Shown here one piece after another: positions 11,721-24,242 of a DNA stretch of 64,000 nucleotides. The translations under genes were made by a program, and so were the position numbers. Positions within the stretch are counted from its first letter, which is position 1; each line of letters begins with the position of its first letter. The notes under the pieces are model-generated. The model was given only the letters and a program-made list of their open reading frames with translations, was not told the DNA's origin and did no database searches. The DNA is from Solen grandis (Eukaryota > Mollusca > Bivalvia > Adapedonta > Solenidae). The stretch covers positions 1,456,080 to 1,520,079 of the forward strand of contig CM037785.1 of assembly GCA_021229015.1 (NCBI GenBank), read 5' to 3'.

Positions 11721-12389
11721 AGTGTATTCCCTCAACTTTATTGTGATACTGCCTCTCAATATATTGGCTGTTTAATTACTAAGAAAATTATGCTCTCTCT
11801 GTCGTAATGATTGATACAGAATCTAAAGGAGGTTTTCTTCTGCCTGGTTAGTTCATATCCTTAATGAAAAATTAACTTCTAATCAAGACTTGATGAAATA
11901 TTAGGTACATGTACTTATTGAGTTCTGTTGATGATAATGACCTGATGTATTTTCTCATCAGTATGGCCATCATGAAATGATTGCTGGTTTGCAGTAATGT
12001 TGTGCAACCAACTTAGCAACACAACTTAGCACAAAAAATATTTTTTTTTTACCAGAATTTCTTAAGGGAAATTTTGGATACTAGTATTGTGAAGTTAGTT
12101 GGGGGTGATTGGGTGGACAATGATATATGTGTAAATAACCTAGCATGATGAGACTGTGAGCAGACACATGACCTTGGTTCATAGCTTAAAGGTAAAGGTC
12201 ACTCATCAAGATGAAGGTAAAAAAATATTGTACAATAGGCCTAAATGTCTTAGCTGTTACTTCCTCATGCCTGGAAGGATTTGTAATAATAACTTGATAC
12301 AATTTTTCAACATGATGATAAAGTGTGTTACAGCACAAGAAACGGGTTCAGAGCTCAAAGGCCAAGGTGGCAATTTAAATTTATAAAAA

Positions 12390-13508
12390 AAAAAAAAAAA
12401 AAAAATGGTTCAATAGGCCTTGTTCCAGCTGAAACTTCCTCATTTGAAGAAGGTTTTATTATTGTTTTGGCATAAATGTTCCTTTGTAAACCTCTACCAA
12501 AATATTTAGATAATTATGGTCACATGGCAGCTAGGGGCAGGGTCAATTTGCCTTATAATGTATATTGTGAAAACTTGTAAAATTCTCTTCTTGAAAACTG
12601 TTGCCTAGATATGAAAATACAAAATGTTTTGTTTGTTTTATTCTGTTTTAAGTTTTAAAATTTTAGTGTTCATGTGAAAGTTAAATGCATGGATTATCTG
12701 CCATATCTTGCAGATTGATACTTTTAAGTGTTTTAAATGGAAGGTAGATATTGTCTATGTTAGATGCCATCTTGAAAAACAAAAACACTTTCTTCACTAT
12801 AAAAGAATAAAGTTGTTTCATAGAGCAGTAAGAAAACTGGGATATATATGATGTTGCAACACTTTGTGTGAGCAACTGGCCCCAATCATGTTTGCATGCA
12901 TGGTGTTGACCAGATGTGGTAATTCCACTGGTCACTACACTCTCTTACACATTGGCTTACATTGCATTCACCTCTGTACGTGTTGGGCTCAGAAAGTAGT
13001 TCCAAATATATGACGTCATCCAGACCGTTGTTCAAATATTTAATTTGAAGGAGACTAGATAGACAAGTGGTGCTATTTATAATATAAAGGCCTTGATGTG
13101 AAATATATATATAAATAGCACCACTGATTCTGATCGAAATGGTCATTAAAATTACAAATTATGAAAATAAAAAGCTGTTAATAGTTCTGATAATAAATAC
13201 AAATATTTACATTTGCAGACAGGTTTGGGATTGTTCCCATCGCGAAATAAGGCAGAAAATAGTTCCGAAATAACAACTGAAATTAATATTTTACACACGT
13301 TTTATGATGATTCAAAAAGTATTTATTCAATGTTTCTATACTTTTGATCCGTAAAATACACTTAAATCCGCATTAAATGAGTGTTTTCTGTTTTGACAAG
13401 ATTCTTGTCATTGAGCCCATTGCAGAGATGTTATGTGAGGAACGAACAACAACTCTGCTCAGAGATTGTGGTCACTAGTGTGATATCTCATTGTAGAAGC
13501 TCTCCCCC

Positions 13509-13565
<57 letters not shown>

Positions 13566-15980
13566 ATATATATATATATATGATCTGACATGAATTGTTA
13601 TTTCATATTAACTTTTACTAAAAGAGTAAATGAAAACCTTATTAAACAAATTTCTGGTGTTATGTGTTAAATATAAGAAAATATGTGATGGTTATACGAA
13701 ACAATAAACAGCTGTTGGAGCATAATGTCATATGATAAATATATATCTGTCATACATATACACAGTTCTTCATTGTCTGTAATGCACCTAATTTCCAGTT
13801 TTATTGCAGTGAACATATAAGCCCCACCCTTTCTGTTCATAGCTAGATGAACTGCTTGCAAACAGTATCATGATTAATACCATGTGGTGTTTTGTGTAAG
13901 TGAACCAGGTCAGCCATTGACTAGCCATTATAGTTCAGTTATTGGATAGCCTGCAAGTCAATTTTAATACATCTGTAAGCTACAGTTCAGGGGACTGAAA
14001 AAGCAAACAAAACTACTGAGTCGTCTGTGCACAAGTATTGATAAATCAGCCTTAGAGAAGGGTCAGTACAGCAAAACAACTTCTCTCTTTACACTATTCT
14101 TTATTTCTCTTCAGCTTCAATCCTAGCTTTAGAAATGGTGAGAATCTAGTTACTAACATATTCTGTACAATTCTCATTTATTTTAACAATAGTTAGCATA
14201 TGAAAAGGAAAAAAAATCAAATTTATCTTCTTCAGAGACCTTTACAACGGTATTTTTTAACTTTGACAGCCCATAAATTGTTGTTTTATACTTGACAGTT
14301 GATATAATCCAGATGGGTATTGCAAAGATATGCATTAACAGACACTTTGTGCATTAATAGTGATTTTTACAATCCCTTGACAGCTTTCATGCATATTGAT
14401 TGTTCTGTGTTTGCATCATAGCTGTATACCTTTACTTTTACTATTTTATCATGGATGTAAATTTTGGATGGCAAGTAAGATGGATATACCCATCAAACAC
14501 TGCAATTCTGTATAGCTCATTTTATATACATTAAGCTTTCAAAATAACCTATTCATCAAAAAAAAAATTTCACTCAGGTAAATAATATGACATTATAATA
14601 AAATGCAATTACATGAGAATATGATCTGATATCAAGTACCCATAAGTCTGCAGGAAGTTTGTCTGATACAAAAGTCAGTGCTTGAGCTCCCTTTAATGGA
14701 CTTCTCTTGTGTTTACAGATCATTTAAAATTGACGTTACATGCTACCCAATAGCTATACAGAGCAACAGGTAGTCAGTGTTTGACCTGGTTTACACAAAA
14801 GAACACATGGTTTTGTTTGTGATACTGTTTGTGAGCAGGTGACCTTGAATGGTAAGGTGGGGCACTAAAAATTGAGCTGTTGTAACTATACAGCAACATT
14901 GATAACATAAGGTCAAGATATATTAGTATTCATATAACAATGAGGCGTATATAGGTGATAGACCTACACTGCATCAGATGTTGCAATATTACAATACAAA
15001 TGCCAATTGTCCCTTGATCAGACCCGGTAACCTAGGTAACACATGTCAGAAATGGAGGTTACTGTGCTGCATCATGCATCCCATTCACAAGATCTAGACA
15101 TCTGTGAGTATTTTCTCTTCCTAAAATAGAAAATATCGAGCCTGTTTTACACAATTGTCTGCCAGCTTTTTCCCATTCAGTCTGGCTTGGTACCTAGAGA
15201 ATTTCATGCTGAAGCATTTTCAAGTTTTTCTTTTTTTTTTTCTTTATTTAAAAATGATCACAGGCAATTCCCCACCTGACCCAGTCCTATCCTGCAATCC
15301 TTCAGGAATTTCAGTGAATATTGCATTTCAAAATGCAAAGCTCTCTTTCATATTAACCCGTGAGTGCTCAGTATATGTCTAGGATCTTGTCTAGCCGAGT
15401 GGTCTGCTGACTGACCAGATCCTCATCCATCCACCAGTTTTAGCCACAATAAAATGAATGCAATCCATTAATACTAGATGAAATCAGCATTTCAGCACAT
15501 CAAGGACTGCCTGCGAAATCATTCCATCTCCTTCTATTTCTATATGCACTTAAGGCTGGTTTTGCATTCAGTCCTTATTAAAAGCTCAGTGCATTAAATA
15601 CCCAGTGCACCATGGAATTATACGATAGATATTCAATCTTTGAACCACTAGGACATTATAAGGATGTCTTCTTAAAGCCATTTCATGCAATCTTAAATCA
15701 GCCAGTGTCTCTCACCCTCTGACAGGTCATTGATCTTGGTATGAAATTAGCCTAGGAATGGGAGGAAATGGATTTGGATAAAGAAGGAAAGTAAGGAGAT
15801 ACTTAACAGGATGTGGTGCTATAGGGACAAATGGGAATTTGTTGTAATCTGGGAGGAAACAGCATCTAAACAGGGGATGTCTTTAATGACTTGTTGGTAT
15901 AAAACGATTATGTGTTACATACTGTAAATGAACAATTTGCACTAGTTCATTGATTTTTTAAAGTCAAGAAATTAGAGTAT
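12390..15980. other. Intergenic sequence, no gene seen
   Basis: AT-rich with short homopolymers. A worn fragment of a tandem-core element lies near 12440-12560 (ggcataaatgttcctttgta). Otherwise no domain, splice-consistent exon or repeat stood out. Confidence 0.5.
13509..13582. repeat. (TC)n(TA)n microsatellite
   Basis: About 24 TC dinucleotides followed by an imperfect TA tract. Confidence 0.95.
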
Positions 15981-16008
15981 TATAAGGGAAAGAGAGGTTT
16001 ACAGAGAG

Positions 16009-16012
16009 GGGG

Positions 16013-16040
<28 letters not shown>
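16009..16040. repeat. (GA)n microsatellite
   Basis: About 13 GA dinucleotides after a short G-rich run. Confidence 0.95.
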
Positions 16041-16044
<4 letters not shown>

Positions 16045-16298
16045 TATACATGTTGTTGTTTAACTTTTTCACCAATATGTGTCCTGGTATGATAACTGGA
16101 CAATGTAGGTGAGGTTGTAATTTGGTTGCACACCCAGACACATGGATTTTCTCTCCTACCACAAATGACCATATAGCTATATGATTTAATTATTGTAGCT
16201 GTGAAACTTGTTGCACATGCAGTAGATATAAAATTAGATAATTCCATATCTTTTTAAACTCTCAGAGATGCAGAGCTTTCAGGTCTGCATAGACTTAC

Positions 16299-16540
16299 TT
16301 AACCCTTTCCCTCATATATACTCATTTTGACGCCCTCAGTAGGTATCACACACAGCCTGATCTGCAGAAAACCACAGTTAAACCTTACCAAATTTAATTA
16401 TAAAATCCTCATTTCCAGACCAGTGAGGAGCAGCGAACAGCATAAAACCTGATCAGCCTGCGAGTTACTCGCAGGCTGATCTGGTTTTATGCTGTTCGCA
16501 TAGGTCTTTTTATGGTGTCCTCTATGAGGGAAAGGGTTAA
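16299..16540 (+). mobile_element. TTAA-flanked palindromic MITE, copy 5
   Basis: Full-length copy with TTAA at 16299-16302 and 16537-16540 and an intact central hairpin. Confidence 0.9.
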
Positions 16541-17071
16541 GAGAGATTTAAGGTAAATCCCCATGAATTCTCATGTGAAATGGGGTGGGGGTGGGCTTGC
16601 TTTACCCAGACTATGCATGTCCCATTTGGTCTGTGGGGTCCCTTGTCATCTTTGTCACTCTGAATTGCTTAACCTAAGTCATAGGGCTTAAAATGTTTTG
16701 ACATTTTGTTGGAGAGGCTGAGCGTCAGAGCTGATACTTGCTTGCATATTTTCCTTTTTCATGTGGGTAAATGGATCTGAAATTGAGGGCATGGATATTC
16801 TTAACCAGTGAATGAAAAAAGTTTTCTATATGTTTCCTCAGTCTTGCAAAGGTGAAAAAAATCAAAATTCAATCTTTTTCATGGCAGTATGCAAAATATT
16901 GCCCCTGTAGTTCATTTAAGAGTACCTAGCCTGATAGATGTAGATATAATCATTGATATACCAAATAATTGTCGGAAATTAATTTGCCTTCCACATGAAA
17001 AATTTCTAGAAGATAAATAGAAGATAAAAGATAATTTTTTGTCATGTGGTCAGAATAAGCACTTTATTATT

Positions 17072-17505
17072 AGTCCCCTACCGGTGTTCACACCGGAGGG
17101 GACTATAGGTTTGCCCTCCGTCTGTCCGTCCGTCTGTCCGCTCAAATCTGGATCCCGCGATAACTTAATAACTAAGCAAGCCAACTTGATGAAACTTGCT
17201 ATATGACTAGATGGCAATGTGTAGATTATGCACGTCATTTTATTTTTGTTCTTTAACTAAAATTGTGGTTGCTATGGAAACGGAAATGGTGAAAATATGG
17301 CAAAAATGGGATCCCGCGATAACTAAGCAAGCTAACTTGATGAAACTTGCTATATGACTAGATGGCAATGTGTAGATTATGCACGTCATTTTATTTTTGT
17401 TCTTCGACTAAAATTGTGGTTGCTATGGTAACGGAAATAGTGAAAATATGGCAAAAAATGGGATTGATTACCATATTGAGTCAAGGTGGAGCCGGTAGGG
17501 GACTT
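17072..17505 (+). mobile_element. Hairpin-led tandem-core element, AGTCCCCTACCGGTG family
   Basis: Opening hairpin agtcccctaccggtg/cacaccggaggggact, then gtccgtccgtctgtccg. Two tandem core units start with gatcccgcgataact at 17151 and 17310 (159-bp period). It ends with gagccggtaggggactt, which repeats part of the hairpin. Confidence 0.7.
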
Positions 17506-17898
17506 TATGTGTTGCATACAACACCAGTTACTTGTATTACACATATTACCGTGTTTAAAGTAGATTCTTTGCTGATTTAATTATGCAGACTAGTCAAATT
17601 TTCAGATTGACTGTAAAATATGTTTATGTAAAGTAAAGGCAGTTTTGAAACTGGACAGAAACACACTAACTAAATGGCTGCGAAATTTTGTATCCTTATT
17701 TCCTTAACTGAAATTTTTTTAGATGATAAATAAGTTAACTGTCCATGACTTGTTACAATCGGAGAGTTTAAAAAAGTGCCAAGTTTCTTGTTTGATTATA
17801 GATGTTAAAGCTGCTATATTTGTAACTGAAAATACCAAGGTAATTTATAATTCTCCTACTCAACAGCACTTTTCTACACCTGATTTTATTAGGTTACT

Positions 17899-18352
17899 AT
17901 GGTGGCATATTTCTGCCAGCCAGACTTATCCACTTAGCTATGTCGAAACTTTTCTGAAAAATTGTCACTTAGTTAGTATCTGGCAACTTTTGTGTTATCC
18001 TCTTTAAGGTATCTTAACAGGACAAAACTGCCTGTTAGTGCCCACTACTGCCAGCCATATATTCACTTAAGATAACTGGAAATCTCGCCTTTTTTCAAGT
18101 TAGTCAAATTATGTGGATAACAAGCATTTTTTCACATAATTATCTCGAAAAAGGCATTATATCCTTAGTTAAAAAGGTGAATATGTGATTGGCAGTAGTG
18201 GGCACTAACAGACAGTTTAGTCCTGTTAAGATACCTAAGTAGATAACTTGAAAATTTGCTACTTGCCAGATACTAACTGAATATGTGACAATATTTCAGA
18301 AAAGTTACGACATAGCTAAGTGGATAAGTGGTTGGCAGAAATATGCCACCAT
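17899..18352. mobile_element. 454-bp foldback MITE with 8-bp target duplication
   Basis: Ends are ATGGTGGCATAT... and its complement. The two halves are long imperfect inverted repeats (tatccacttagctatgtcg against cgacatagctaagtggata). An exact 8-bp direct repeat AGGTTACT flanks it at 17891-17898 and 18353-18360. An 8-bp duplication fits hAT-type mobilisation. Open frames within are not genes. Confidence 0.9.
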
Positions 18353-18503
18353 AGGTTACTAAAAAGAAACATTTTCCAACTATCTTTCATAATTATTTAC
18401 ATATGATATTTTTACTATTTAACTCAATGTATATCTCTGTATGCCTCAGCAGTGACTTGTTATAAGCTCATGGGGTCTGGTGTTTTAATGCTTAATTTCA
18501 TTA

Positions 18504-19397
18504 CCGTAATCGTTTGAATATTAGCCGCAGTTTCATGCTAAATTTCATCAATTTAAACTGTGCATGCGGCTTATATATGGTATTACAACATAGTTTACTT
18601 TTTTCCGAACATAAATCTACCGAGAATCGGTCTTTTACAAGCGCCGCCATTTTGTGTACTATTCTGCGGATTCGTATTAATTAAAGGTTACGGCGCATCA
18701 CGTAAAATAAGGAACAATTTAATGACATATTTTACTTTTATAATTAAACGATTTATATGAAATAATAATTTTTTTTATTTGAAATTTGGTGTTTTTGTGT
18801 TGTTTTTCTTGATTTTTTAGTGTAGTATTTTTAGGTAAAATGTGTGAAAAAATCCAGCCAATCACAGGCCGATATTCAATGAGGGAGGTCGAACAGGGAT
18901 GGCGTCGGGTGGGATGGGGTGTCACTTTGACACTGTGTACCACAGGTTAATCAATACTAACCTGGCACTTACCTGACATATTTGAGAATGTATTGAGATG
19001 ACACATTCAGCTACGATTCGCTTTATAAGCAGAATCATTTTGACCAAATTTCATTCTTGCTTTCGAGCTTGCCTAGCAAACTTCGATTGTAAAACAGATC
19101 TTTTCAGATCTTCCTTCACATTGTCAAACAGATCTTTTCAGATCTTCCTTCACATTGTCAAACAATAACTGTCTGTTATGGGCCGAACATGAGTAAGCTA
19201 TTCGGCTACGTGTTATGGGTACGGGTTATGACTACTTTAAATTACGCAGCGTGTAAAAATTATGGGATACCAAAATGGCCGATCCCGACGATTTGTCCGC
19301 GGCTTTTATACTGTATTAGGCGTTTTTTAACCGATTTGGGGACAATTTTCGGGATGCGGCTTATCCACGAATGCGGCTAATATTCGAACGATGACGG
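18504..19397. mobile_element. 0.9-kb non-autonomous transposon with TIRs and TA target site
   Basis: The left end CCGTAATCGTTTGAATATTA continues into gccgca and matches the complement of the right end (TAATATTCGAACGATGACGG) with few differences. TA dinucleotides flank it. Subterminal gcggctta repeats occur on both sides. Inside, a 38-bp unit containing cagatcttttcagatcttcc is tandemly duplicated (about 19096-19166). No transposase is present. Confidence 0.75.
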
Positions 19398-19399
19398 TA

Positions 19400-21479
19400 T
19401 TGTGTATCTTGTTTAATACATGTCACTGTAATAAAACATTTACTTAATTACTTATTTATTTATTTTCTTATATTCAAGCTAAATGTACTTCTATAGTATT
19501 GCCTCTTAAGCTAGGGGTAGTCATATTTCTACAAAGCACTCTATGTTCTCATTTGTTTGGGACCATATCATAGCTCTGTTTGTTTTGCATATATAAGGTG
19601 TTTTCATAGAAGGAAGTTTAGCTGATATATGCATCAACTATCTATTGAAAGACGGCTCTTTATTGTCAAGTATGTATTACAGGCATGTAAGAGATGAATG
19701 ATTTTTTTTGGCAGTAATCCAGTAGTGAAAATTCAGCTCTTGAGAATTCATTTGGTTGAGAGAATTGGTGTGCAGGAAGTAGATTCAACCTTTTACCTTA
19801 TGAATACAGATGTACATTAAGCTTATGCTTTAATGAATAACTGATTTACTGGAACTTAAAATGGTATATGAAACAATGGATTTTTCTTTGCATTAATTGA
19901 AGGCTGTGTAGAATCTGTGCTACATTTTTTTATGAGCAACAGTGGAGACAGAGGGATCTGATTTGGTCTGTTGTGTCAATTACGTAATAAAGCATCAAAA
20001 TAGTCAATGATGAAGAATGTTCATTCTTGCTATTTCAAATGACAGAGTCTGTCATTCCATCTTGAATGTTAGGAATACAGGAGGAGAATCACTGCATATT
20101 ACAAAAGGAACATATTGACTGTGTGGAGCTAGTGCAGTAGCACCCATTATGTAGTTTGAAGTCAGTGATACAAATGAAACTTGGTAGGTAATTAAAGTAC
20201 ACATATTTTTTCCCCTAAATTTAAATTTACGGTTACAGGTAAAAAAAATTTATTGCTAATTCTAAAGGTTTAATTTTTTTTTGTTTTGTTTTTTTGGTGG
20301 GGGGTGGGGAGATACATTCCATTGTCAAGGGGTCAAGGTTACTTTAATTTGATCTTAAAATATTTGATTGTACAACATAAAATCAAAATATGAACAAGTG
20401 GTAAGTTGCATGTTTCTTGAATAAACAATGGGTTATGGTATATACAGGCTGACTTCAGAGGAAACTCTTTTTGCTATTTTGGGATACTAATAATTGTGTG
20501 GAATCTAATTGTCTGCTACTTTTCTGAAAGAAAAAGATAAAAAGATATGCCTCAGTGTTGTAACTGTCTTAAGTAGACAGAACCTTTCCCATTGGTTGAA
20601 CTTTTCAATGGATGTGTAGCATAGGAAAGGAAAACAGATGTATAACTTGTCATATATATCAATAACAGGGAAGGTTTATTAACTGGGGTCTGATGATTGT
20701 CCTAGGAAGGACATTGAACCAGGGTTTGACCAAACAGAAACCACGTGACTAGACTACAAATATTGGGCCAGAAATCCTGGTGTTTCCCAAAGAGGTGTAG
20801 AGCCATCTTGATACACTCCTTTAAAACTGGAAGACAATAAGATGTGGTTCAACATTGGATACAAAGCCTTTATTATGTGATTTATTAATTTTTTGAGTGT
20901 TGTATAACCAACATGATATGCATCATCTGTATTTGGAAGATACTGATATGGTAGAAGATATTTTTCCGGCCAAGCATGGCATGTTTCTGGTAGAAATGGT
21001 ACATTAAATGAATGAATGAAGAAATACTTAGGTGTAAACTTTCGTCTGCATCTGGGTAACAACATTGTAGTCCTAATAAATGTCTGAAACTCAAGAGTGA
21101 AAATATTCTGTCACTTTCTCTAACAGCCCATGGGATTAGTAGTTGAAATTTGCTCAAAATGGTCATTTGAATACATGTAGCACTGTTCCTTTTCATTGCC
21201 CCATGATTGTCATGTTTGCTTGTTGTTCATCAACAAGTGTTAGAGGCTTGCATTGTTTAGTTTAGGCCCATCATTAAACAGTTATTTGCTTGCAGTCATG
21301 CAGTTTCAATGAAAATGCCCTCTCCTTATGACAGATATTCAGCATATATTTGTATGAAATGAGCTATTTCTTTATTATCATTTAATATTTCTTTTTAGTG
21401 CTTCATTGTTGCATTGAATTTCTTTCAATAGTCATTGACATTTGAGTCAGCAATCTTAGGGTTGGTAGTCTTGCATTAA
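19400..21479. other. Intergenic sequence, no gene seen
   Basis: Overlapping minus-strand open frames at 20754-21196 lack recognisable motifs and show no splice context. No repeat of note. Confidence 0.5.
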
Positions 21480-21650
21480 TTAACATGACGCCAAAACGCC
21501 CCGAAATGAATATGCATATCGTTTTAACCAGTGAAAAGCTGTACAAACCTTCGACAAACAAATGCACGTGAATCTTGCTTTCAATAGTTACCTTAGTTCA
21601 ACAATCTCCGACAAACATTCGGGGGTGGGGCTATACTTGTTTTGGTGTTA
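21480..21650 (+). repeat. Interspersed repeat family D, copy 1
   Basis: Blocks acatgacgccaaaacgcccc, gaatatgcatatcgttttaa and aaatgcacgtgaatcttgct recur in reverse at 51322-51500 and in part at 55795-55895. Non-coding. Confidence 0.75.
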
Positions 21651-22113
21651 AGTTAATTTCAGCCACTTTGTTTTTGAAAAAGTTAAATGCTTCTTTTTAA
21701 TATAATAAGATCTGTGCTATTAAATGACATCTTGACATTTTGGCCTGATGCTTGTTGATTTCATTATCCAGTGTTTTATAAAAGGAGTCTCAAAACCTGC
21801 ATATAATCTCACTGAGATTATTCAAGTATGGCTCTGGTCACTACAGCAAACATGGAAAAAACAAAACAAAATTGTTACATACAGTTCAAAAACTCAGCAT
21901 ACAAATCAGCAGATTTGTGTTTTTTAAGACAGGCAGACATCCTGTCTCACTGATATTAATAGTACATATATATGGTACAAAAAAAATGAATGGCAAACTA
22001 ATGGAATTAATACTTATATTTTAAGACCTACTACTGCCTGTAAATTGTTAAAATTTCTCGCTAGACATAAATGGTACTTGTGTTTAGAGACATTGTAGAA
22101 GTAAATTTATGGC

Positions 22114-22213
22114 NNNNNNNNNNNNNNNNNNNNNNNNNNNNNNNNNNNNNNNNNNNNNNNNNNNNNNNNNNNNNNNNNNNNNNNNNNNNNNNNNNNNNNN
22201 NNNNNNNNNNNNN
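22114..22213. other. Assembly gap (100 N)
   Basis: Exactly 100 N, the usual fixed-size scaffold gap, so its true length is unknown. Open frames drawn across it are meaningless. Confidence 0.99.
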
Positions 22214-22264
22214 GGAGGAGTATGCATTAATCTCGTTTTCACGTGCCTCACGAGATGTACAAGA

Positions 22265-22395
22265 ATTAGCCCCGTGGTCCTGCGGTAGTGTACAGGGCCG
22301 CGAGTCAGGATGTTGTGGGTTTGAACTCCTTTGAGGGTGATTTTTCTCAAGCTTTACCATGCTCAAAGTACTGGTTCAACCCATGAACCGTCGAA
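22265..22395 (+). mobile_element. SINE-like repeat, family C, copy 1
   Basis: tRNA-like head with box-A-like gtggtcctgcggtagtgt and box-B-like tgggtttgaactcc, then the family tail caaagtactggttcaaccca. It lies just right of the assembly gap. Confidence 0.65.
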
Positions 22396-22399
22396 AATA

Positions 22400-23370
22400 G
22401 TACATTTAAGATGAAAGAATTTGTTCTCTAGTTAACGTATCTGAAATAGGTTAAAACTAAAACTACGGCATAGTGAGACCGCGCCATATCTGTCTCATAC
22501 AGACCCATACAGACAAAAGACCCATATGACCGAAGTACTAGCAGATTACACAAGCATGACTTATAAAAGAGAGAATGTCTATTTGCTGCAACATCCATTT
22601 ATTTTACCTTCTTTTTCTTTGCAGGAGACATAACGCTAACCATAACGCTTGCAACTGTTGCGGATTGGTTCCCTGCTTGCATTAACGATAACGTTAAGGA
22701 CTTGTAACGTAAGTGAGCGCAGATCGGGCATAAGAACCCATCGTGCCCTTGAAGCGAAGCCCTGCTGCAATTAAATGTAATGTACATAAAATTTAAATTA
22801 CATCGTTCAGTATCTTCATAAAATACTCGAATTATATTACGTTCAGGCAGTTATTAAGACGATAAAATATAACCCTCAATGTATGTATCTTTTAAAATGC
22901 ACTGATATAATGTTCTGTATGTATAATCGGTCACCATCATATAATGGATGTACAATACACCCCCTCCATCTTTGAACGTCACATGCACACGAGCGTATGA
23001 GGCAATATCGCAACATGCCCGTGACGGTCGTGCAATGCCCGTATTTAACATGCCCACTCTAGGTTACGTTGACGTATTACGACGGCGACAGCGTAAGTCA
23101 GTCATTGCGGAGACACTGAATGGGAACTTTGTCAGTTGGAAGTGCATCTGTCGCAACATTTGTCCACGGTTAATTGTCTCACTAACAAATACATTGAGCA
23201 ACTGAGCTGTCTTTCATACACCGACACTATAGAAAGTGGATGTTGTACAACGTGATATTCAAAGAACTTTAATTCGATAACGATTCTTCGGGGAAACTGG
23301 TTATATTTGTGGAAAATTTCGTGTGACAGTAAAATATTTTGATATCGAAGTTAAGTGTGAATGAGCCAAC
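22400..23370 (+). promoter_or_regulatory. Upstream region and probable 5' UTR of the acidic gene
   Basis: Lies directly before the start codon at 23371. GC content rises around 22975-23110 (gtgacggtcgtgcaatgccc, gttacgttgacgtattacga). No convincing TATA box was found, so the transcription start cannot be placed. Confidence 0.35.
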
Positions 23371-24209
23371 ATGTCAAAACCTTGGAATAACCCGATAGCT
23401 TTCGATAATAACGAGTATACACGGACACGCCCGACGGATGCTGAGCGGGGATTTAATTTTCATGTAAATATTTTCTCGATTTTGTTTGTATTAAATATCT
23501 AAATTTAATCAGTTTAGAATTATTTCTTGTACATCAGTTATTAATCAAGTTTTAAAAACATATTTAATATGATAGTTGTAATAAGAATTGATAAAAACGT
23601 GCACATCCTGACCTATCTTTCTTATGTAAACGCAATTTTCTTCTTGCTTAACATGTGTAAAATGCTAATCCTGAATTAATAATCTTTATTATATTTGATT
23701 ATCATATTAGTTAAGTTTAAAATATCTTGAATGAATATTGTAATTATATGTCTGACTAAAGGTGTCAATAAACGAAATTATGGCGCACAGTATGATGTAA
23801 CCTCATGTGGTTAATACCACGAAATAAAATTTGATTTGACATTGGATGCGCGGGTCTGAACCCTAAACGTGATCATGGTTTAGTGTAAATTGTTTCCAAG
23901 GATCTTGGCATATTTTACAATCGCTTCATTGAAATTAATTTACATGTGTTCAAGTCTGATTTTCTTATCAATGCTAGATCCCGCACCTGTGTATACAAAT
24001 GATTTAATCATTTTTTTGTAAATGATAATGTAGGTGCGTATAAGCGCCGGAATGAAAAACCATATCAAAAGTTACATATAAATATATATTGTAAAACAGC
24101 TCACATTTAGTATGTTATCATTTAGCACTCAACTGTTGCCAGAACAAATATTTGATATTTATAAATGTACATATATAACATATTGACACGACCTTCTTCA
24201 AAAGAAAAA

Positions 24210-24242
<33 letters not shown>

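Noticed and set aside
17723..18007. 94-residue plus-strand frame
   Set aside because: Half of it lies in the 454-bp foldback MITE; no domain or splice context.
20754..21196. Two overlapping 103-residue minus-strand frames
   Set aside because: Different frames of the same stretch, no motif, no splice partner.
22061..22366. Open frames crossing 22114-22213
   Set aside because: They run through 100 N and into a SINE.
22599..22790. Minus-strand frame with a C-x2-C motif (GFLCPICAHL)
   Set aside because: A plausible acceptor lies beside it, but there is no second metal-binding pair, no donor and no neighbouring exon.
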